Positions 16,098-23,746 of a stretch of DNA of 64,000 bases are shown here, in pieces; position 1 is the stretch's first letter; each line of letters opens with the position of its first letter. Location of the stretch: NCBI GenBank assembly GCA_902798585.1, contig CADBXF010000008.1, positions 39,194 through 103,193 of the forward strand. Reading direction: 5' to 3'. This stretch comes from an uncultured Lachnospiraceae bacterium. GTDB lineage: Bacteria > Bacillota > Clostridia > Lachnospirales > Lachnospiraceae. Both the position numbers and the translations under genes were made by a program. Below the pieces are notes generated by a model. It was given only the letters and a program-made list of their open reading frames with translations. It had not been told where the DNA came from and ran no database searches.

Positions 16098-16835
16098 TCA
16101 CCGAATCTCGCTGCCTCCCCACTCGACCACGGTAAAGCCCGTTCTCTCCGGCGCTGCCAGACTCTGCTCCGGAATCTCCACCGGTTTTCCGCTTCCGTAC
16201 CAAGCCATAAACACGCGAATCAGCGTGTCGGGCTGCGGGTCGATTATCAGCTTCGCATTTTCCGTGTAGGCGTCTGTTTGGAAGCTGATGACATTGTACT
16301 CGTTGCCTTCCATAAGCGGCAGCCAGTATACGATAAATTCATTTGCCTCGCGCCTTGTAAGCCCCAGTTTCGCAAGCGCCTCCTCCAGGAACGCAGCGGT
16401 CTCACTGCCCTTTACGCAGAAGCCTTCCGACATGTCGAAGTCAATGTCGGATTCGCCTTCCCAGTACAGGCAATAGTATTCCCGGCCGTTTTCATCAAAG
16501 AGCGTGCCGTCCGGCTCTGCAACCACCCTCCAGCCATTGTCGTAGGCCGGATATGTGGTGGTCAATTCCCCGTTGAAATCTAGAAGCACCGACACTTCCG
16601 TCGTCTCCTCCGGATACAGGTAGATGACCGGCTTGCGCACCTTCGCTTTCCAATTCGGGGATGGGTCAGGCAGGAACACATAAATGAGAACTGACAGCAA
16701 AATAATCAGAAAGAACAGGCCGCCGAAAACGATAAACGCCACCTTTCTCACCTTATTCATTCTTTTCTCCTTCTCCTCCCGTTCGAGTTCCCTCCGGATT
16801 CTCTCTTCCTCTGTCATAAAATTCTCTTCACCCAT
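16098..16835 (-). CDS. Single-span membrane protein with KPVIYLYPE domain
   Basis: A 245-residue type II membrane protein. The start ATG follows TAGGAGGGGGC. A charged cytoplasmic segment (EEERIRRELEREEKEKRMNK) is followed by one transmembrane helix (about residues 33-55) and an extracellular domain opening with RKPVIYLYPEETTEVSVLLDF. That opening recurs in a family of uncharacterised Firmicutes proteins, usually with Tyr/Trp-rich beta structure (TTTYPAYDNGW, YYCLYWEGESDIDF), as here. No catalytic residues can be assigned. A -10 TATAAT with an ATGACC -35 lies upstream and a terminator downstream, so it is its own transcription unit. Probably a cell-envelope protein. Confidence 0.8.
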   Translation of the reverse strand: MGEENFMTEEERIRRELEREEKEKRMNKVRKVAFIVFGGLFFLIILLSVLIYVFLPDPSPNWKAKVRKPVIYLYPEETTEVSVLLDFNGELTTTYPAYDNGWRVVAEPDGTLFDENGREYYCLYWEGESDIDFDMSEGFCVKGSETAAFLEEALAKLGLTRREANEFIVYWLPLMEGNEYNVISFQTDAYTENAKLIIDPQPDTLIRVFMAWYGSGKPVEIPEQSLAAPERTGFTVVEWGGSEIR

Positions 16836-16862
16836 AATAGCCCCCTCCTATTCTCAGTGTTT

Positions 16863-16892
16863 ATTATACCATATCAAAAAGTGTACGGTCAT
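16863..16892 (-). promoter_or_regulatory. Promoter of the 245-residue membrane protein gene
   Basis: On the minus strand ATGACC (16887-16892) and TATAAT (16863-16868, preceded by TGG) with 18 bases between. The start codon lies 28 bases below the -10. Confidence 0.6.
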
Positions 16893-16965
16893 GACAAAAT
16901 ATTGCACGCCTCGCCGAGGGTGTTTTCGTACCATCGCCGTCCTCCGGCAGTAGGATTGATCCCGG

Positions 16966-18567
16966 TTAGCGACTGAAGCCGGACAGGAACAGCCACGCCT
17001 GCTCGCAGGTGTGTTGACGACACTCATGCCCCTGGCCGCTGATGCTGCCGAAGACCGTGCGGCATATCCCGTCTTCGCTGTCGAAGTAGTGCAGTGTCAG
17101 GTTGCTGTCACGGGTCTTATCATAGATGACCTCGGTGCGGTCTCCGTCGATACCCCAGATCTTGTTGGGCCAGTTCTCACGGTCCTCGAAGGTCACATCA
17201 TACTTTGTCTTCAAACGATTGATACCGAAGACATAGCGATTGCGGTCCCAGCATTTTTCGGCCTGGAACGGAAGTTCCGGCAGAGGCGTGATTTCACCGC
17301 CGGTGTAGAAAATCGGTATCTGCGTGTCACGGTTTATCTCGCAGGGCGCGGGCTTTCCGTAGGAGTTGAGGCCGACCTCAAAGGTCGCGTCCATCGGCGC
17401 AAGGCCGGCGAAGACGGTCGGGTACTCCTGGCAGAGATCCCAGGATTTACAGCCTCCCATGGAGAAACCGCTGGCATAGATGCGACTGCGGTCGATATTG
17501 TAGCGCGCCGCAAGGCGATCGAGAAGAGTCACCATCTCGGTCGCGGTGCTGTTCAGATGATTCTCGATTGCAACCAACAGAAAATTGTAGCGGTTTGCGA
17601 TTTTGTACCAGCCCGAAACATTCGAGATGTACATTGCCGAGTCGCCGCCCCCGTGGAATGCAAGAAGCATCGGCACAGGACCGTTTGCGAAAAGGTCCCT
17701 GTTGTAGTAAGCGACAAATCCTACCCTGTGCTCCGCCGTCCCTCTGTCATCGCCGCAGTTGTCGGGCGAGGTCGGGAGAACCTCGAAACACTCCTCGCGC
17801 ACCATGCCCATCTCCGAAAGGACGGGCTCATTTTCGAGATTTCCGCACCACCGACGGAAACGGCGCACAAAGGTGTCAAATTCAAATTCGTAATCGGCGG
17901 TGTCGCGCACCAGCAGGTGGTCGCAGGATTCCGACAGCGCCTTGTTCACTTCGTTTCCGTTCGCGACGGAGACAATCGGAATGTCCGATCTCTGCGGCGC
18001 AGGAATCACCGACAGTCTCTCCAGCGTGCACACGGCAGGCGTGATTTCCCCGGGTCCCCACAGAAACTCGCCGTTTACGGTCTTCAGGAGGTTCGCAGCA
18101 ATGTAATCCGCCGAAGCGCCGTACCCGTACAGGAATGTTCGGAAAATGGCCCCGCGGATGAAAAATCCCGCTGCCTCCCCCGTGAAGCGGTTGCGCATCG
18201 TCACGCATCCGTCCGTAAAATACTGATGAATCTTCGAGTTTGCAATCAGTTCCTGAAAGAGTGTGACTTCCGCACCGTTCCAGCCGTCCGCAGCCTTCGG
18301 ATAAACGAACACAACGCTTCCGCCGCAGCGCGCGGCGATTGCCGCCAGGCCGTTCTCCCTCGCCCATGCGGCAGCCTCCGCGGCAGTGCGCTTCGTCTCC
18401 TCGAACACGAGCAGATACGGCGCCTCAAAGCCGTAGTTGATAATGTCCGTCGGCAAGTCGCACGGCGGCACATATACTTTCACGGTAAAATTTTTAAACT
18501 CCTCGGATGTCCAGCTCTTCCCGCCCTGTCCATCCGTTGTAATCTTCGGCAACTGCTGCATGGCCAT
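16966..18567 (-). CDS. Alpha/beta-hydrolase esterase, polyhydroxybutyrate depolymerase/feruloyl esterase-like
   Basis: A 533-residue protein; ATG at 18567 lies 8 bases after AAGGAGG. The C-terminal half (about 290-533) is an alpha/beta hydrolase: oxyanion region MLLAFHGGGDSAMY, nucleophile elbow ASGFSMGGCKSW (Gly-X-Ser-X-Gly), and a late His in GQGHECRQHT. These match the LpqC/PHB-depolymerase esterase family. The N-terminal half (MAMQQLPKITT onward) looks like a second, related but decayed hydrolase unit, with GYGASADYIAANLL at the place of the elbow. No signal peptide, so a cytoplasmic esterase acting on imported acetylated or feruloylated oligosaccharides is plausible. Exact substrate unknown. 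Confidence 0.82.
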   Translation of the reverse strand: MAMQQLPKITTDGQGGKSWTSEEFKNFTVKVYVPPCDLPTDIINYGFEAPYLLVFEETKRTAAEAAAWARENGLAAIAARCGGSVVFVYPKAADGWNGAEVTLFQELIANSKIHQYFTDGCVTMRNRFTGEAAGFFIRGAIFRTFLYGYGASADYIAANLLKTVNGEFLWGPGEITPAVCTLERLSVIPAPQRSDIPIVSVANGNEVNKALSESCDHLLVRDTADYEFEFDTFVRRFRRWCGNLENEPVLSEMGMVREECFEVLPTSPDNCGDDRGTAEHRVGFVAYYNRDLFANGPVPMLLAFHGGGDSAMYISNVSGWYKIANRYNFLLVAIENHLNSTATEMVTLLDRLAARYNIDRSRIYASGFSMGGCKSWDLCQEYPTVFAGLAPMDATFEVGLNSYGKPAPCEINRDTQIPIFYTGGEITPLPELPFQAEKCWDRNRYVFGINRLKTKYDVTFEDRENWPNKIWGIDGDRTEVIYDKTRDSNLTLHYFDSEDGICRTVFGSISGQGHECRQHTCEQAWLFLSGFSR

Positions 18568-18621
18568 GTCCCGATCCTCCTTATGATTGCGCTTTATAGG
18601 TTTCCGTCTTCCCGGGAACAA

Positions 18622-18651
18622 ATGCACTCAGGAGATGTCCCCTGAGTGCAT
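18622..18651 (-). terminator. Hairpin between the DUF937 gene and the esterase gene
   Basis: Perfect inverted repeat ATGCACTCAGG/CCTGAGTGCAT with an 8-base loop, 45 bases below the stop of the DUF937-type gene. The T tract is weak (TTTGTT), so termination may be partial and could let some transcripts run into the esterase gene. Confidence 0.55.
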
Positions 18652-18695
18652 CAATTCCCGCGTTTTGCGATTTCTTACAGTTCTCTCAACCGGTT

Positions 18696-19280
18696 TTACT
18701 TGAACAACCCTCCGAGAAGGTCGGTCACGCTGCCCAGAGGTGAGCTGTCCTTCTTCTCTTCCTTCTTGCTTTCGGTTTTCTTCTTTCCGTCGGTCTTTTT
18801 CTTGCTGTCAGTCTTCTTTTTGCCGTCGGTCTTCTTGTCGTCCTTCTTGCCGGAAGCGGGCTTCTTAGCCGCCGGTTTCTTCGGCTTCTTCGGCTTTTCC
18901 TCCTCTTCCTCTTCCTCGTCATCCTTGTTCGCGGAAACCAGACTGAACAGACCGGAAGCGAGACTTCCGATATTTACGCTGCCGAGCAGACCGCCGAGAA
19001 GCGCTGCTGTACCGGACGGTTTCTCCTCTTCTTCCTTGCCGCCGCCGAGAAGTCCGCCGAGAAGCGGGCCTGCTGCCGAAAGGATGCCGTTAGTCTTCGC
19101 CTTGCTTACACCGGTTTCCTTGGAAATCTCGTCCGCCGAGGTCTTCTTGCCGCCGAGAATCGAAGGGATAGCCGCGGTAAGAACGCTCTTAACCTGCGTC
19201 TGGGTAGCACCGGACTCTCCGCTGATGGCTTTGACATTTGCGCTTGTGAGCAATGACTTTGTAATTTCCTTGATATCCAT
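18696..19280 (-). CDS. DUF937-type protein with long basic Lys-rich tail
   Basis: A 194-residue protein from the ATG at 19280 (MDIKEITKSLLTS). Residues 1-90 have the DUF937 pattern of Ala/Ser/Leu helices and Gly-Leu motifs: SGATQTQVKSVLTAAIPSIL, then GILSAAGPLLGGLLGGG and ALLGGLLGSVN. After an acidic stretch (DDEEEEEEE) residues 125-180 are repeats of KKTDGKKK/KKTDSKKK, and the end returns to SVTDLLGGLFK. DUF937 proteins have no established function. The basic tail could bind nucleic acid or polyphosphate, which is speculation. A TTGACT-17-TACTAT promoter lies about 90 bases upstream. Confidence 0.75.
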   Translation of the reverse strand: MDIKEITKSLLTSANVKAISGESGATQTQVKSVLTAAIPSILGGKKTSADEISKETGVSKAKTNGILSAAGPLLGGLLGGGKEEEEKPSGTAALLGGLLGSVNIGSLASGLFSLVSANKDDEEEEEEEKPKKPKKPAAKKPASGKKDDKKTDGKKKTDSKKKTDGKKKTESKKEEKKDSSPLGSVTDLLGGLFK

Positions 19281-19366
19281 ACCTTGTCTTCTCCTTCTCA
19301 AACCTGGAATCATCCCGGAACCGGCCGATGGTCGCACACGCGACGAAGGTCTCCGACTCCTGCTTC

Positions 19367-19395
19367 ATAGTACTATTTTCCGCGTAAAAAGTCAA
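19367..19395 (-). promoter_or_regulatory. Promoter of the DUF937-type gene
   Basis: On the minus strand TTGACT (19390-19395) and TACTAT (19367-19372) with 17 bases between, giving a leader of about 80 bases. Confidence 0.6.
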
Positions 19396-19424
19396 TAAAT
19401 GCATAAATAATTCGCGTATTGCTG

Positions 19425-19453
19425 TTGCATTGAAATGGTGCTTTTGCTATAAT
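19425..19453 (+). promoter_or_regulatory. Promoter of the four-span membrane protein gene
   Basis: TTGCAT (19425-19430), 17 bases, extended -10 TGCTATAAT with TATAAT at 19448-19453. The start codon is at 19535 after an AAGGAG ribosome site. Confidence 0.75.
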
Positions 19454-19534
19454 TGTTGTATCCGGTGTGGATACCATATGTTGTAGTGACATATTTTTCT
19501 GCACCAAATACAAGTATTATAAGGAGAATAGGAC

Positions 19535-20326
19535 ATGGCAGAGAAGAAAGAACATACCATCGTTGAAGTCGAATCCGAAGCTAAGCAGACTGCTAAGAAA
19601 GCGACCGCTGCCCGCAAGAAGGTCACCGAAGACGGCAAGACTGTTGTGGAAGTTACCGCTTCCGGCAACGCGACCCCGTATCGCATCGGCGCAATCCTTC
19701 TCTGGGTAGTTGCAATTGCCTGCGAATTTCTGGCAATTCTCACCTACTTCGGTAAGATTAACATCACCTTCATTCCGACGATTGCATGGCTTATCGGCTT
19801 GATCGTTCTTGATGTTGTTTGCGTCATCATCGCCGCACAGCTTTGGAAGAAGTCGAACAAGATTGATCCCGCTTCGAAGGCCAACAAAGTTAAATTCTGG
19901 CTTTGGAACAATCTCGGATTGATTTTGTGTATCGTGGCATTGGTTCCGGTGATTATCATTATGCTTGTTGCCGACAGCAAGAACAAGAATATTGATAAGA
20001 AGACCCGTACGATTGCCGTCATCGTAGCCTGCGTTGCATTGTTAATCGGCGGTCTTTGCGCTTACGACTGGAATCCGATCAGCAAGGAAGAGAAGGACGC
20101 TGCTCTTGCTGCAGTTCAGGGCGAGGTATACTGGACGCAGTTCGGTAAGGTTTACCACACACATGAGGATTGCGGTTCTCTGAACAACAGTGACTCCCTC
20201 TACCACGGTTCGGTCGACGCTGCCATTGAGGCAGGTCGCACCCGTATCTGCTCGTTCTGCGCTAAGAAGGATGATATCGATACTACGAACCTGTTAACCG
20301 ACGGTAACGAAGACGAAGCAAAATAG
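19535..20326 (+). CDS. Four-helix membrane protein with C-terminal His/Cys metal-binding-like motif
   Basis: A 263-residue membrane protein. A charged cytoplasmic head (residues 1-45, Lys/Thr/Glu-rich) precedes four transmembrane helices (about 50-70, 80-100, 125-147, 162-178). The C-terminal domain reads VYWTQFGKVYHTHEDC, then GSVDAAIEAGRTRICSFCAKK: a His, Cys, Cys-x-x-Cys arrangement that recurs at the ends of many bacterial proteins (the pattern GKVYHxxxxC...AxxxGxxxCxxC), probably a small metal-binding module. No enzymatic site in the membrane part. It has its own promoter and a strong terminator. Function unknown; an envelope or stress role is a guess. Confidence 0.78.
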   Translation: MAEKKEHTIVEVESEAKQTAKKATAARKKVTEDGKTVVEVTASGNATPYRIGAILLWVVAIACEFLAILTYFGKINITFIPTIAWLIGLIVLDVVCVIIAAQLWKKSNKIDPASKANKVKFWLWNNLGLILCIVALVPVIIIMLVADSKNKNIDKKTRTIAVIVACVALLIGGLCAYDWNPISKEEKDAALAAVQGEVYWTQFGKVYHTHEDCGSLNNSDSLYHGSVDAAIEAGRTRICSFCAKKDDIDTTNLLTDGNEDEAK

Positions 20327-20364
20327 CTTCTCTTAAGGAGCCGAACATCCCATAGAGGAACGGC

Positions 20365-20416
20365 GGGCTGCCGTATTCCGAGGTCAAGGTCCTCCTGAAT
20401 ACGACAGCCCTTTTTA
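20365..20416 (+). terminator. Intrinsic terminator of the membrane protein gene
   Basis: Arms GGGCTG(C)CGTATT and AATACG(A)CAGCCC followed by TTTTTATG, starting 38 bases after the stop. Confidence 0.8.
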
Positions 20417-20421
20417 TGTGA

Positions 20422-20427
20422 TATAAT
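20422..20427 (+). promoter_or_regulatory. -10 element upstream of hydE
   Basis: TATAAT just after the upstream terminator and 77 bases before the hydE start. No good -35 is visible at 17 bases, so the promoter may depend on an activator or another contact. Confidence 0.4.
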
Positions 20428-20504
20428 TGCAGGTGCGGCTCCCTTACAGGGGATTGTTCCGCACCGATGCTCATACAGCATATTGACATTTTACGAGGAT
20501 TCCC

Positions 20505-21566
20505 ATGAAAAACGAAATGCGTGCTTTGATCGACAAATTGATTTCGGAACATCGCCTGAGCACCGAAGAATACGAAGCGCTCCTGCTCGGTCGTGACGAA
20601 GAAACCGCAGCATATCTCGCGGCAGCTGCCGTCAGTGAGCGGGACCGCCTCTACGGCCCCAAAGTATTCGTACGCGGCTTGATTGAAATCAGCAACATCT
20701 GCAAAAACGACTGCAATTACTGCGGCATTCGGAGAAGCAACCGCTCGTGCGAGCGATACCGCCTTACTCCGGAGGAGATTGCTGCATGCGCGGACGAGGG
20801 CTATACTCTCGGCTTCCGCACCGTCGTGCTGCAGGGCGGCGAGGACGCTTTCTTCACCGACGAGGTCCTTGTGAATCTGGTGCACGCTATCAAGACGGAG
20901 CACCCGGATATGGCTGTCACGCTGTCGCTCGGCGAGCGCACCCGCGAAAGCTACCGAAAGCTTCGGGAAGCCGGCGTCGACCGGTACCTGCTGCGCCACG
21001 AGACTGCAAACCGGGAGCATTACCGCTCGCTGCATCCGGCAGAGATGGACTACGACAACCGCATGCGGTGCCTTCGTGACCTGAAGGAGCTCGGCTTTCA
21101 AACCGGCTGCGGCTTCATGGTCGGTTCGCCGAACCAGACGATGCGCCATCTGGCGGAGGATCTCTCGTTCATTGAGAGCTTTCGACCGGAAATGTGCGGT
21201 ATCGGTCCGTTTCTCCCGCACCATGCAACGCCGTATGCCGACATGCCCGCGGGCAGCGCGGAACTCACATGCTATCTCCTAAGCATCCTCCGGCTGATTC
21301 ATCCGGCGCTGCTCCTTCCCGCAACGACGGCGCTCGGAACGCTTCACCCGCAGGGGCGCGAGCTCGGCATTCGCGCCGGCGCCAATGTGTTGATGCCCAA
21401 CCTGAGTCCGGTTCGCGTGAGAAAACAATATGAGCTCTACGACAACAAAATCTGTACCGGTGAGGAATCCGCGCAGTGTCTTCGCTGTCTGGAAGTCCGT
21501 GTACAATCCGTCGGATGTGAGATTGACCGCGGCCGCGGCGACTTCCTCCCCGAGGCACCTACTTAA
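20505..21566 (+). CDS. hydE: [FeFe]-hydrogenase maturation radical SAM protein HydE
   Basis: A 353-residue radical SAM enzyme of the BioB/ThiH/HydE family. It carries the 4Fe-4S motif CKNDCNYC (Cys-x3-Cys-x2-Cys) near residue 66, followed by GIRRSNRSCERYRLTPEEI, and HydE-like blocks LQGGEDAFF, RHETANREHY, GCGFMVGSP, GPFLPHHATPY and TALGTLHPQGRELGIRAGANVLMPNLSP. HydE helps build the dithiolate-bridged 2Fe subcluster of [FeFe]-hydrogenase together with HydF and HydG, neither of which is in this window. The ATG at 20505 follows a weak ACGAGG site. Its 3' end overlaps the converging DUF218 gene by 8 bases. Supports an anaerobic, hydrogen-producing metabolism. Confidence 0.93.
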   Translation: MKNEMRALIDKLISEHRLSTEEYEALLLGRDEETAAYLAAAAVSERDRLYGPKVFVRGLIEISNICKNDCNYCGIRRSNRSCERYRLTPEEIAACADEGYTLGFRTVVLQGGEDAFFTDEVLVNLVHAIKTEHPDMAVTLSLGERTRESYRKLREAGVDRYLLRHETANREHYRSLHPAEMDYDNRMRCLRDLKELGFQTGCGFMVGSPNQTMRHLAEDLSFIESFRPEMCGIGPFLPHHATPYADMPAGSAELTCYLLSILRLIHPALLLPATTALGTLHPQGRELGIRAGANVLMPNLSPVRVRKQYELYDNKICTGEESAQCLRCLEVRVQSVGCEIDRGRGDFLPEAPT

Positions 21567-22383
21567 TCGTCAGATTGCCCATGACAAAATCCTTGACGAT
21601 TCCGACCATCTCCCGGGTCACATTGTGAACCAGGTAGGCTTTCGTCGAAGGAGCAGGCACACCGGAAAGCTTCTTATATCCGGCTTTTTTCGCGATTCCG
21701 ATGGCCCGACACATATGGAAATTATTGGTCAGAACAGCGACGCTGACATCAGGCGAAGGAAGCATGGCCAGACAGTTTTTGAGATTTTCCGCGGTGTTCC
21801 CCGATTGATCCTCAAGAAGGATGCGCTCCCCGGCAATCCCGTGTTCCGTCAGATATTTCCGCATGGCCTCCGCCTCAGAGCAGGGCTCGTTATCGCCCTT
21901 TCCGCCCGAAACGATGCACACGGTGTCCGGATTGTCGTTCAAATATGTGACAGCGGTATCCAGACGATATTGTAAAACCGTGCTGGGTCCGTCCTCGCGC
22001 ACCTGCGCCCCGAGCACAATCAGGTAATCCGCCCGCTTCGGCGTCTGCATGGCCATCCCGGCAATCAGCTCAATCAATCCTATGATAAGTATGATTCCGA
22101 AGAAGCACAGAACAAAAACAAGCGTGTGAACAAACTTCGGCAGTTTTGACCACAGGTCAAAATACACCCCTGCCGCAAAAAACAGATTTAATGCGCTGAG
22201 CACATACCAGAACCGGTAAAAAGTGTTGCCGGCGCCTCCCGACCGCACGAAAAGCCCGTACCGCAGACTGACTGCGGCTATCAGCACAAAAAAGCCCATC
22301 CGAATGTAAACTCCGGTCATTCTTCTCTCCGCCTTTCCGCCGATACATTGCGATTTCGGCGTCATTTTCTCTTCTCCCCGCAT
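21559..22383 (-). CDS. DUF218 (YdcF/SanA-like) membrane protein
   Basis: A 274-residue protein from the ATG at 22383 (CGGAGG six bases upstream), three bases after the stop of the AlaX-like gene, so the two are coupled. Three or four transmembrane helices fill residues 25-120, followed by the DUF218 domain: ADYLIVLGAQVREDGPS, CIVSGGKGDNEPCSEAEAM, ILLEDQSGNTAENLKN and VAVLTNNFHMCRAIGIAKK. The Gly-Gly, Glu-Ala, Thr-x-Glu-Asn and His residues are the usual conserved positions. DUF218 proteins are linked to envelope polysaccharide or vancomycin-barrier functions (SanA, ElyC), but the biochemical activity is not settled. Confidence 0.88.
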   Translation of the reverse strand: MRGEEKMTPKSQCIGGKAERRMTGVYIRMGFFVLIAAVSLRYGLFVRSGGAGNTFYRFWYVLSALNLFFAAGVYFDLWSKLPKFVHTLVFVLCFFGIILIIGLIELIAGMAMQTPKRADYLIVLGAQVREDGPSTVLQYRLDTAVTYLNDNPDTVCIVSGGKGDNEPCSEAEAMRKYLTEHGIAGERILLEDQSGNTAENLKNCLAMLPSPDVSVAVLTNNFHMCRAIGIAKKAGYKKLSGVPAPSTKAYLVHNVTREMVGIVKDFVMGNLTIK

Positions 22384-22385
22384 AT

Positions 22386-23660
22386 TCAACCTCCGTTTTC
22401 TCCGCACTCTTCGTCAGTGACCGTTTGCCTGTATTCGCCGTTGGAAATCCCGCGAAGTGTCGAAAGAATCTCCTCCTTCACTCCGGTTAGGCTTCCCTGC
22501 ACCGAATTCTTCGGCCCGCCTCCCTTGGCGCCGAATCGTTCGCGCAAAATCTTCTGCCATTCGCTCACATTCCCGCCGTCCTGCTCGATGATATAGCGAA
22601 GCGTCACCGGCTGTGCGGAATTCTGCACGGACACTGCGGAAGTCTCGCGGGGAGCGCCCGAAGCTTTCAACGGGACCGCCTCCGCGGCGGAGTTCCCGCT
22701 TCCGGCCGGCAGAAGTGCACAGACGATACCTGCGTACTTCTTCTTGAGCAGGTCGACAGCGTAGCGAAGCATGCTCGCATCCGATTCCGGGAGAAGGTAC
22801 ACAACATCCCCGGCAATTCTGCCGCTCTCATCACGCGCATGCGTGTCGCGGAGCGCCGCCGATGCAATCTGCGCACTCACCGCCTCGCGGTCACGCGCCA
22901 CCAGGCGATAGGCAAGCTCCCTCCGCTCCGTCTGCAATTTTGCCACAGCATCCGCCAAATCCTCCGTCTTTACGGAGAGGATACGCGAAAGCTCCCCGAG
23001 AAGCCGCAGCCGTTCCTCATAATCCTCGACGGCGCGAAGACCGCACCGGAACGATACGCGGACACCGCCCTTGTAGTTTTCCCATCCGATAATCTTAAAA
23101 CCGCCGACCTCACCGGTCCGTCTCACATGAGTGCTCCGGTAGGACAGGTTCGCAAGCTCCGCCGCTTCGGGATACCTTGCGGTTACGCTCCGGTTGTCTG
23201 CAATTGCGCGGTTTGCCGCCATCTCGAGCTCGTGAATCTGCGCCTCCGTAAGCTTCCCGTTGTAATCCATCGTGGCCGTGCGGTCGCTTAAGTGAAAGCC
23301 CACATTGTCATACCCGCAGGTCCGGTTCACAAGCCCCGAGAAAATATGCTCTCCCGTATGCATCTGCATGTTGCGGAAGCGATGCTCCCAGTCAATTTCA
23401 CCGTGCACCTTCGCCCCGACCGGAAAATGCTCCGCGGTCGCTCCGCTCACCGTATGGCAAATTCCGTCCCCGGCAATCTGCACATCCGTCACCTCAAAGT
23501 CTTCAATCGTGCCGCGATCCGGCGACTGTCCGCCCTCCTCCGGAAAAAAAGCGGTCCGGTCGAGCGCAAGAAGCACCGTCCCGTCCGACGCGGTCTCCGC
23601 GCCGGTTACCACCGCGTCAAACGAGGTGAGATAGGCGTCCTCATCATACAGTTTAACCAT
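22386..23660 (-). CDS. AlaX-type alanyl-tRNA editing protein with a damaged metal site
   Basis: A 424-residue protein from the ATG at 23660 (AAAAGGAG upstream). It has the AlaRS second-domain fold (FFPEEGGQSPDRG), the zinc motif MHTGEHIFSGL (His-x3-His), and downstream RTGEVGGFKIIGWENYKGGVRVSFRCGLRA, then a DHHA1-like C-terminal domain ending in GGGPKNSVQG. AlaX clears Ser- or Gly-mischarged tRNA-Ala. In family members a stretch of about 20 residues ending in a Cys-containing CCGTHV or CCAPHV supplies the remaining zinc ligands; here YRS joins directly to THVRRTGE, so the Cys ligand is missing. Editing activity may be impaired, or the join is an assembly error. The DUF218 gene follows after 3 bases. 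Confidence 0.85.
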   Translation of the reverse strand: MVKLYDEDAYLTSFDAVVTGAETASDGTVLLALDRTAFFPEEGGQSPDRGTIEDFEVTDVQIAGDGICHTVSGATAEHFPVGAKVHGEIDWEHRFRNMQMHTGEHIFSGLVNRTCGYDNVGFHLSDRTATMDYNGKLTEAQIHELEMAANRAIADNRSVTARYPEAAELANLSYRSTHVRRTGEVGGFKIIGWENYKGGVRVSFRCGLRAVEDYEERLRLLGELSRILSVKTEDLADAVAKLQTERRELAYRLVARDREAVSAQIASAALRDTHARDESGRIAGDVVYLLPESDASMLRYAVDLLKKKYAGIVCALLPAGSGNSAAEAVPLKASGAPRETSAVSVQNSAQPVTLRYIIEQDGGNVSEWQKILRERFGAKGGGPKNSVQGSLTGVKEEILSTLRGISNGEYRQTVTDEECGENGG

Positions 23661-23677
23661 GTCGACTCCTTTTAAAA

Positions 23678-23717
23678 GAAGCAGGTATACCGCCTCGTAA
23701 CGCCGATATACCTGCTG
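23678..23717 (-). terminator. Terminator after the GH18 lipoprotein gene
   Basis: Minus-strand arms AGCAGGTATA and TATACCTGCT around a 16-base loop, followed by TCTTTTAA, 31 bases below the stop. The tail overlaps the region just before the AlaX ribosome site, so some read-through into that gene is possible. Confidence 0.65.
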
Positions 23718-23746
23718 TTGATTCTTCCTGCTGTCTGCGGGAAATG

